DNA of 64,000 nt, from positions 2,604,001-2,668,000 of the forward strand of contig NZ_CP117781.1 in the NCBI RefSeq assembly GCF_028657905.1, in the 5' to 3' direction. The number at the start of each line of letters is the position of its first letter. The first letter of the stretch is position 1. The DNA comes from Burkholderia sp. FERM BP-3421 (GTDB lineage Bacteria; Pseudomonadota; Gammaproteobacteria; Burkholderiales; Burkholderiaceae). The translations under genes were made by a program, and so were the position numbers. Shown one piece after another: positions 58,788 to 64,000 of this stretch. The notes under the pieces were generated by a model. It saw only the letters and a list, made by a program, of their open reading frames with translations, made no database searches and had not been told where the DNA came from.

Positions 58788-61700
58788 TCAGTGCCAGTTG
58801 GCCGCCAGCACCGGCTGCAGCGATTTCTGCTGCTCCGGCGTGATGGCGGTTGCGCCCGCAACGGGCGGCGCGAAGCTCGCCATCGCCTGAACCAGGCTCT
58901 CGACGCTCAGCCCCGACAGCGTCTTGCCGTCGCCCGCGACGATCGAACCCGGGCGATCCGGCTGCGACGCATACCAGTTCTTCAGCGTCACGGTCTCGGC
59001 GCTGCCCGTCACCGAAATGCGCAGATCGTCGCCGGCATGCTGGAACCACAGACGCTCCGCGCCGACCTCCGCGCCGAACGCGAGCTTGCCGAGGCTCCCC
59101 GCGTAATCGAGCTCGTAGGTGCCGTGGCCGACCTGCACCGTCGCGAGCGCGCCCTTGAGGGTCGCCACGTCGTGACCGTCGCCGAGGCGCAGCGTCGCGA
59201 GCGACCCCGTGCTGTCGATCACGTTGCGGCCCGCGCCCACCGTCAGTTGCCGGAACGCGCCCGTCACATGGTTGTCGCCGTTGCCGAGCGTGATGGCCGC
59301 GTTGCTGTCGCTGCCCGTCACGTGGTTGTTGCCGCCGCCTGCCGTCACCGTCGCGCCGGAGCCGAGCAACTCGATCGTGCTGTCGCCGTCGCCCGTGGTC
59401 AGCTTCGTGCCGCTGCCCGTCGCCGTGACCGCGTGCGCGCCCGATCCGCCCAGCGTCGCCGAGCCGAACGTGCCGCCTTGCAGCAGCACATGGCGGCCGC
59501 CCGTCGCGGTGACGGTCGACATCGCCTCGCCCTGGTCGATCGCGACCTGACTGTCCGCGACGTCGACCCTGGCCATCACGCCGACCTTCTGCACGCCGGG
59601 CTGCACCAGCAGTTCGAGCGCCGACTCCGCCGACTGGCCCGATGCGGTGGTCGCCCTGACCTTCACCGCGAGCGGGCCGGTCATGGCCGCGCCCGGCGAC
59701 AGCGTCAGGCGGCCTTGCGCCGCGTCATAGCCGAGCCAGGCCGGCAGCGGTGCGCCGTCCGCGAGACTGACCGTGTAGCTGACGGCTTCGTCGCGCGGCA
59801 CGGCGAACAGCGACGCCAACGGATTGCTGGTCCAGGGCTGGGCCGAATCGGCCATCCACGCGGTCGGCGCGCGGCCGGACAGCGTCGGCGCTGCGGGGAA
59901 GGTCGGCGTGATCGGGTCGACCTTGACCGGCGGGATTTTCACCGGTGTCAGATCGACCGGCACGAGCTTCACCGGCGGGAGCGGCTGCATCGGCGGCACC
60001 GTCGGGATCTTGATCGGCGTCACATCGATCGGGTCGAGCTTCACCGGCGGGATCTTCACCGGCGTCACATCGATCGGATCGAGCTTCACCGGCGGAATCT
60101 TCACCGGCGTCACATCGATCGGATCGAGCTTCACCGGCGGGATCGTCGGCCCGGTCGGCATCGTCACCGGCGGCAGTCCGATCGGATCGACCTTGACCGG
60201 GGGGGTGGTCGGAATCGTCGGGATCTTCACCGGCGGCCACTCGATCGGCGGCACCGGGTTACCCGTGCCCGGCGTGACCGGCGTGACCGGATTGCCGCCC
60301 AACGGATCGCCGCCCGACGGATCGACCGCGACCGGCGGCTTCGTCACGACGCCCGCGTGATCCGGCGTCGGCGTCGCGAAGATGAAGTCGCCCTCGCCCA
60401 GTTGCGCCGGATCGAGCGCATCGAGATACACGAGTTCGAGCGGCGCGGCCGCCGTGCCGAGCGACTTGCTGCCGAGGCTCACGCCGTGGATCTGCGACAG
60501 CCCGTTGATCGTCGCGCGGTTCTGCTGCGCGATCACGAGATCGTCGAAGCGCGTCACGCCGGTCCCGCTCAGGTCGAGCTTGTCGATCCCGTGGCGGAAG
60601 CCGCGCAGCGCGTTGTGATAACTCGACACGCCGTCCTGACGCGCGATCACGAAAGTATCCGAACTCGCCGCATCGTGGCTGTAGACCGTGCCCGCGAGCG
60701 ACGCGACCAGCCGGCCGTTCGCATCGCTCGAATAGCTCACGCCGCGCGCGCCGCCGTTCAGCACCACCGTGCCGCCCGCAACGGGCAGCGCCGCATCGCC
60801 CGCCGCGCTGTCGACGTAGTGCGCGGGCGCGATGAAGCTGTCCTGGAACAGGAAGCGCCCGGCATCGAGCGCCGCGGCCTGCTGCCCCTTGACGATGATG
60901 CGCTGCCCGTCGCCCAGCGCGATCTGCACGTCCGCGCCCTGCTGGGTCAGCGCGAGATCGCCGAATTTCCGGCCCGCGAAACCGACCAGGTCGATGGTCT
61001 CGCCGCGCGCGGCGTCGAAGTTCTCGATCGTATCGAGGCCGCCCGCGCGCCGGTGCACGACGAAGAAATCGCGGCCCGCGCCGCCCACCAGCGTATTCGC
61101 GCCGCGCCCGCCGTCGAGCAGCGCGTCCGCCGCGCCCGCCACGAGCCGGTCGTTGCCGTCGCCCGTCACGATGTTCTGGATCGCGCCGGGGTCGCGGATC
61201 GTCAGCGCCGCGCCGCCGATGCTCGCGACGCCCGTCGTCAGATCGACCGTTGTGTCGCCCGACACCGCCGCCGCGTTCAGCGTATTGCGCCCGCCGCGCG
61301 TGCCGTTCGCCGCGTCGTCGAGGATCGCGCGCGCCGGATTCGCGGCCGCCTGCGCGCGATACTCGTCGGTGTAGTAGTACGTATCGTCGGCGCTCGCGCG
61401 GTCGCCGTAGAGCCGCAGCGACCACTGATTGAGCTTGACCGGCAGGCCGTTCGCCGCGTCGGTCACCTCGAGCGTCCAGTTGCCGGCCGAGCGCTCGCCC
61501 CAGTCGTGCGTCGACATGAAGGTATAGCGGAAGCTTCCCGAGCGGGTGCTGCCGGCATCGGCCGCGCTCGCGCCCGGCGCGCCCGCCGGCGCCTTGCCCG
61601 CGCGGTCGAGCAGGATGCTCTCGGTGCCGTCCGGCGAGATCAGCTTCACGGTCAGGTCGCCGAGCCGGCCGACCTCCGCGTCGAAATCGATCTCCGCGTG

Positions 61701-64000
61701 CTGGACCGACAGGCCCGCCTGCATCGCGAGCGTCGCGCGCGCGGTCGCGCCCGACGCAACCGTCGCGCCGAGCGGCCCGCTCGTGCCGGCATAGACGCGT
61801 TCGTTCGCGCCCGTGCCCTGCTTCGCCCACGATTCGGCGAGCCGCACGGCCGCGCGCGCGTCGACCTCGCCGAAGCCGTAGTCGTGGCTCGCATGCATGC
61901 CGCCGCCGTTCCAGTTGCGCGCGCCGTTGTCGCGCCACTGCGTCGCGCCGTCGCGCACGCCCTTCGCGGACAACGCGAGAATTTCCTGCACGTCGCGATA
62001 GCCGAGATTCGGATTCGCCTGCAACATCAGCGCGACGACCCCCGACACGATCGGCGTCGCGAAGCTCGTGCCCTGCATGTCGCTGTACTGGCTGCCGAAG
62101 GTCGAGCCGCGATCGGTCTCCAGGATGTGACTCGTCGACACGACATTGCTGCCGGGCGCGGACACGAGCAGGCTCGCGCCCGGATTCGAGAACGGCGCGG
62201 AGCCGAGCTGCAGCGTCGACAGGTCGCTCTGCGCGTTGATCGCGCCGACCTCGATCGTGAAGCGGTTGTTGCCGGTCAGCGAGCCTTGCGCGCTGCCGCC
62301 CTTCTCGCGCGCGTTGCCGCCCGCCGCGACGATCACCGTGCCGAGGCCGCCCCGGCCCGCGTCCGCCGCGTACTGCGCATTCGCGAGCAGCGCGCTCTCG
62401 GTGTTGATGCTGCCCTTCTGCAAGTTGCTCAGCGCGAAATCGTTGGTGAAGCCCCAGCTGTTGTTCGCGATGTCGTAGCTGACCATGTGGCCGAGCCCGC
62501 TCAGGTCCGCGCCGTTGTTGGCGAGATAGTGGCCGCCGATCGTCGCGTCATAGGCGACGCCGACGCCGCCCTGGCCGTTGTTCGCCGCGACCATCACGCC
62601 CGCGACCATCGTCGCGTGGTTCGACACCGCCTGCGGCAGCGTGCCATTGCCCTGCTGGGTCGCGAGCCAGGCCGGATCGATGTTCGGCGCGAGATCCGGA
62701 TGATGCAGGTCGAGGATCTCGGGCCCCGTCGAGAATTCGCCGCCCGGCTCGAACTGGCCGATGCGCACGCCCTTGCCGGTGTAGTCGCGCCACACCGGAA
62801 TCACGTTCGCGTCGCTCAGATACCACTCCTGCGCCGCGAGCGGATCGGCCGGCATGTCCGGCGTCGACAGCGTGACGGTCGCGCGCATCGGCGCGGTCTT
62901 GCCGCTGTTCAGGTCGACCACGGTCGCGGCCGGGTTGCCCGCCGCATCGGTCACGCCGTATTTGAAGCTCATCACCCCTGCGTACGTGGCATCGGGCGTG
63001 AACAGCACGTCGCCCGCCGGCGTCAGCGCGACCGTGCCGCCCACCGCGTCGCCGACCGAGACGAGCTTCAGCGCGCCCTGGCTGTTCAGCCGCTGGTCGT
63101 TCGCGAGCAGTTGCGCGGCCGCGATCAGGTGCACACGGGTGTGGTCGAACGCCTGCCCCGCCTGGTCGACGCGCAGCGCATCGTTGACCGGCATCGGGTT
63201 CGGCAGCGTCAGATCGACGGCCGAGATGTCCGAGAAGTTGAGCTTCTGCACGTTCTTCAGCGTCAGCGTGCCGTCGCGGCCGGCCTGATGGTCGGCGACG
63301 GTGTAGCCGCCGTCGGTGCGCGTGATCGTGTAGTCGCCGTGGCTGCCGTGCAGCGTCACGACGTTGGTGCCGCCGCCGCCGTCGATCGACGCGTTGCCGT
63401 GGCCCGCCTCGATCACGTCGTCGCCCGCGCCGCCGAAGATGCGGTCCGCGCCGCCGCCCGCGTGGATCACGCTGCCCGTGGCGGACGCATAGATCGTGTC
63501 GCCCGCCGGCCCGGCGTAGATCACCGCCTTGCCGCTGCCGCCGACGATCGTGTTGTGGCCCGAGCCGCCGACCAGCACGTCGTTGCCGCCGCCGCCGATC
63601 AGCGTCGCGTTGCCCTGTCCGCCCTTGAGGAACACGCTGCGGTTGCCGCCGCTCACCAGCACGTCGTCGCCGCGCCCGCCTTCGGCGATCGTCAGGCCCG
63701 CGTGCGCGAGATTCAGCGTCACGCCCTGGTCGCCGACCACGATCGCGGTGTCGCGTCCGCCGTTGCCGTGGATCCGGTCGGGATTGTCGCGCGCGCTGAT
63801 CACGAACACATCGTCGCCCGCGCCGCCTTCATAGGTGTTGTGGCCGCCGCCGCCGACCAGCCAGCTGCCCGTGGGCGCCGCGATCAGCGTCGTGTCGCCG
63901 CTGCCGGCGTAGACGTTGTCGACGCCGAGCTTCGCCGCGTCGAGCGTCTCGCTCGCGGTCGCCGCGCTGGTGAACGCGGTGCGGGTCGCGCCGCCCGTCG
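58788..64000 (-). CDS. Giant RTX protein with S8 protease-like and P-domain, type I secretion substrate (runs off right edge)
   Basis: The minus-strand frame is open from 64000 to the stop at 58788 (over 1737 residues). Order from the N-terminal side: RTX glycine-rich nonapeptides (GGAGDDV, GGGGNDVLVGGSG), a subtilisin-like domain, a proprotein-convertase P-domain (GNWTLEVTDAANGLPVKLNQ), another RTX block, a Pro/Val/Lys-rich linker (about 59920-60250), a cadherin-like region and a C-terminal secretion signal. In the protease domain His (HATMVAG, codon at 62616-62618) and Ser (GTSFATP, codon at 62064-62066) are present. The usual catalytic Asp strand reads RIGQFEPGGEF. The true start lies beyond 64000. 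It heads the secretion operon. Confidence 0.9.
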   Translation of the reverse strand, partial: TGGATRTAFTSAATASETLDAAKLGVDNVYAGSGDTTLIAAPTGSWLVGGGGHNTYEGGAGDDVFVISARDNPDRIHGNGGRDTAIVVGDQGVTLNLAHAGLTIAEGGRGDDVLVSGGNRSVFLKGGQGNATLIGGGGNDVLVGGSGHNTIVGGSGKAVIYAGPAGDTIYASATGSVIHAGGGADRIFGGAGDDVIEAGHGNASIDGGGGTNVVTLHGSHGDYTITRTDGGYTVADHQAGRDGTLTLKNVQKLNFSDISAVDLTLPNPMPVNDALRVDQAGQAFDHTRVHLIAAAQLLANDQRLNSQGALKLVSVGDAVGGTVALTPAGDVLFTPDATYAGVMSFKYGVTDAAGNPAATVVDLNSGKTAPMRATVTLSTPDMPADPLAAQEWYLSDANVIPVWRDYTGKGVRIGQFEPGGEFSTGPEILDLHHPDLAPNIDPAWLATQQGNGTLPQAVSNHATMVAGVMVAANNGQGGVGVAYDATIGGHYLANNGADLSGLGHMVSYDIANNSWGFTNDFALSNLQKGSINTESALLANAQYAADAGRGGLGTVIVAAGGNAREKGGSAQGSLTGNNRFTIEVGAINAQSDLSTLQLGSAPFSNPGASLLVSAPGSNVVSTSHILETDRGSTFGSQYSDMQGTSFATPIVSGVVALMLQANPNLGYRDVQEILALSAKGVRDGATQWRDNGARNWNGGGMHASHDYGFGEVDARAAVRLAESWAKQGTGANERVYAGTSGPLGATVASGATARATLAMQAGLSVQHAEIDFDAEVGRLGDLTVKLISPDGTESILLDRAGKAPAGAPGASAADAGSTRSGSFRYTFMSTHDWGERSAGNWTLEVTDAANGLPVKLNQWSLRLYGDRASADDTYYYTDEYRAQAAANPARAILDDAANGTRGGRNTLNAAAVSGDTTVDLTTGVASIGGAALTIRDPGAIQNIVTGDGNDRLVAGAADALLDGGRGANTLVGGAGRDFFVVHRRAGGLDTIENFDAARGETIDLVGFAGRKFGDLALTQQGADVQIALGDGQRIIVKGQQAAALDAGRFLFQDSFIAPAHYVDSAAGDAALPVAGGTVVLNGGARGVSYSSDANGRLVASLAGTVYSHDAASSDTFVIARQDGVSSYHNALRGFRHGIDKLDLSGTGVTRFDDLVIAQQNRATINGLSQIHGVSLGSKSLGTAAAPLELVYLDALDPAQLGEGDFIFATPTPDHAGVVTKPPVAVDPSGGDPLGGNPVTPVTPGTGNPVPPIEWPPVKIPTIPTTPPVKVDPIGLPPVTMPTGPTIPPVKLDPIDVTPVKIPPVKLDPIDVTPVKIPPVKLDPIDVTPIKIPTVPPMQPLPPVKLVPVDLTPVKIPPVKVDPITPTFPAAPTLSGRAPTAWMADSAQPWTSNPLASLFAVPRDEAVSYTVSLADGAPLPAWLGYDAAQGRLTLSPGAAMTGPLAVKVRATTASGQSAESALELLVQPGVQKVGVMARVDVADSQVAIDQGEAMSTVTATGGRHVLLQGGTFGSATLGGSGAHAVTATGSGTKLTTGDGDSTIELLGSGATVTAGGGNNHVTGSDSNAAITLGNGDNHVTGAFRQLTVGAGRNVIDSTGSLATLRLGDGHDVATLKGALATVQVGHGTYELDYAGSLGKLAFGAEVGAERLWFQHAGDDLRISVTGSAETVTLKNWYASQPDRPGSIVAGDGKTLSGLSVESLVQAMASFAPPVAGATAITPEQQKSLQPVLAANWH
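60016..60150 (-). repeat. 45-bp in-frame tandem repeat in the Pro-rich linker
   Basis: Three copies of a 45-bp unit (starts at 60016, 60061 and 60106) encode PPVKLDPIDVTPVKI with few changes. Degenerate PVKxxPxx copies continue on both sides, from about 59920 to 60250. The array forms a flexible linker between the RTX/protease part and the C-terminal part of the giant protein. Confidence 0.9.

Noticed and set aside
55214..58843. Plus-strand open frame of over 1200 codons opposite the HlyD/HlyB genes
   Set aside because: It is rich in Arg, His and Gln with no domains, and mirrors the codon bias of the real minus-strand genes. In high-GC genomes such antisense frames are common.
1..64000. tRNA, rRNA, insertion sequence or integrase genes
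   Set aside because: None was recognised on either strand by reading, so the accessory patches cannot be tied to a known mobile element.

Overview
The window is a high-GC chromosomal segment of a Burkholderia-type betaproteobacterium. The gene neighbours (polA, a LOG-family gene, amn, a DUF2782 protein, thrB, a BPSS1780-family membrane protein, ohrR/ohr, modABC/modE) and the abundance of short tandem repeats both point that way. The species cannot be fixed from sequence reading alone. Coding density is high. Several genes are broken by single-base frameshifts in or near homopolymers, and the sequence alone cannot tell whether these are real mutations or base-calling errors.

Layout. 1-3.6 kb: polA (partial), a LOG-family hydrolase starting 2 bp away on the other strand, and a FUSC transporter. 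3.9-6.3 kb: a small accessory patch with an XRE antitoxin remnant, a frameshifted DUF2778 (Tlde1-like L,D-transpeptidase-fold effector) gene overlapping a membrane immunity-like gene, and an A/T-richer GNAT gene. 6.5-29.5 kb: mostly housekeeping and regulatory genes: amn, thrB, ohrR/ohr with matching operator-like sequences, a PHA depolymerase-type esterase, a frameshifted PAP2 phosphatase, modABC with a ModE box and convergent modE, a CHAD protein, three diverged copies of a ~185-bp repeat, LysR regulators, a DMT exporter, a degenerate histidine kinase, a CNNM/CBS protein, an epimerase, a ThiE-like protein, and a TreZ-like protein that has lost its catalytic residues. 29.7-30.1 kb: 26 perfect copies of a 13-bp repeat, then a 44-bp perfect palindrome.

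30.2-35.5 kb: a minus-strand biosynthetic operon with a DHQ-synthase-II homologue, an ADH-synthase-type aldolase, a SAM methyltransferase, a flavin aromatic hydroxylase and a short unknown protein. The aldolase/synthase pair is the one that makes 3-amino-4-hydroxybenzoate in actinomycete pathways (GriI/GriH type), so an aminohydroxybenzoate-derived product is inferred. A 1.5-kb, partly very A/T-rich control region separates it from a divergent plus-strand operon at 37.1-43.4 kb. That operon encodes a ~1700-residue predicted lipoprotein with a galactose-oxidase-like copper-radical domain, Ig/PKD domains, two jacalin-like domains, a beta-propeller and a diheme cytochrome c domain, followed by a small c-type cytochrome and a Sco copper chaperone. 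This is the most unusual system in the window: an oxidase apparently wired to cytochromes, with its own copper-insertion factor.

43.6-53.6 kb: assorted enzymes and regulators (alpha/beta hydrolase, TRIC-type channel, LysR, VOC, GST, DUF1345, metallophosphoesterase), a RES/Xre toxin-antitoxin pair with an operator-like array, a ferritin-like 'metal-dependent hydrolase', FKBP and AraC. Three more tandem repeats (5, 8 and 15 bp) lie between these genes. 53.7-64 kb: a minus-strand type I secretion operon (TolC, HlyD, HlyB-like ABC transporter) with its probable substrate, a giant RTX protein carrying a subtilisin-like domain and a P-domain, which runs off the right edge.
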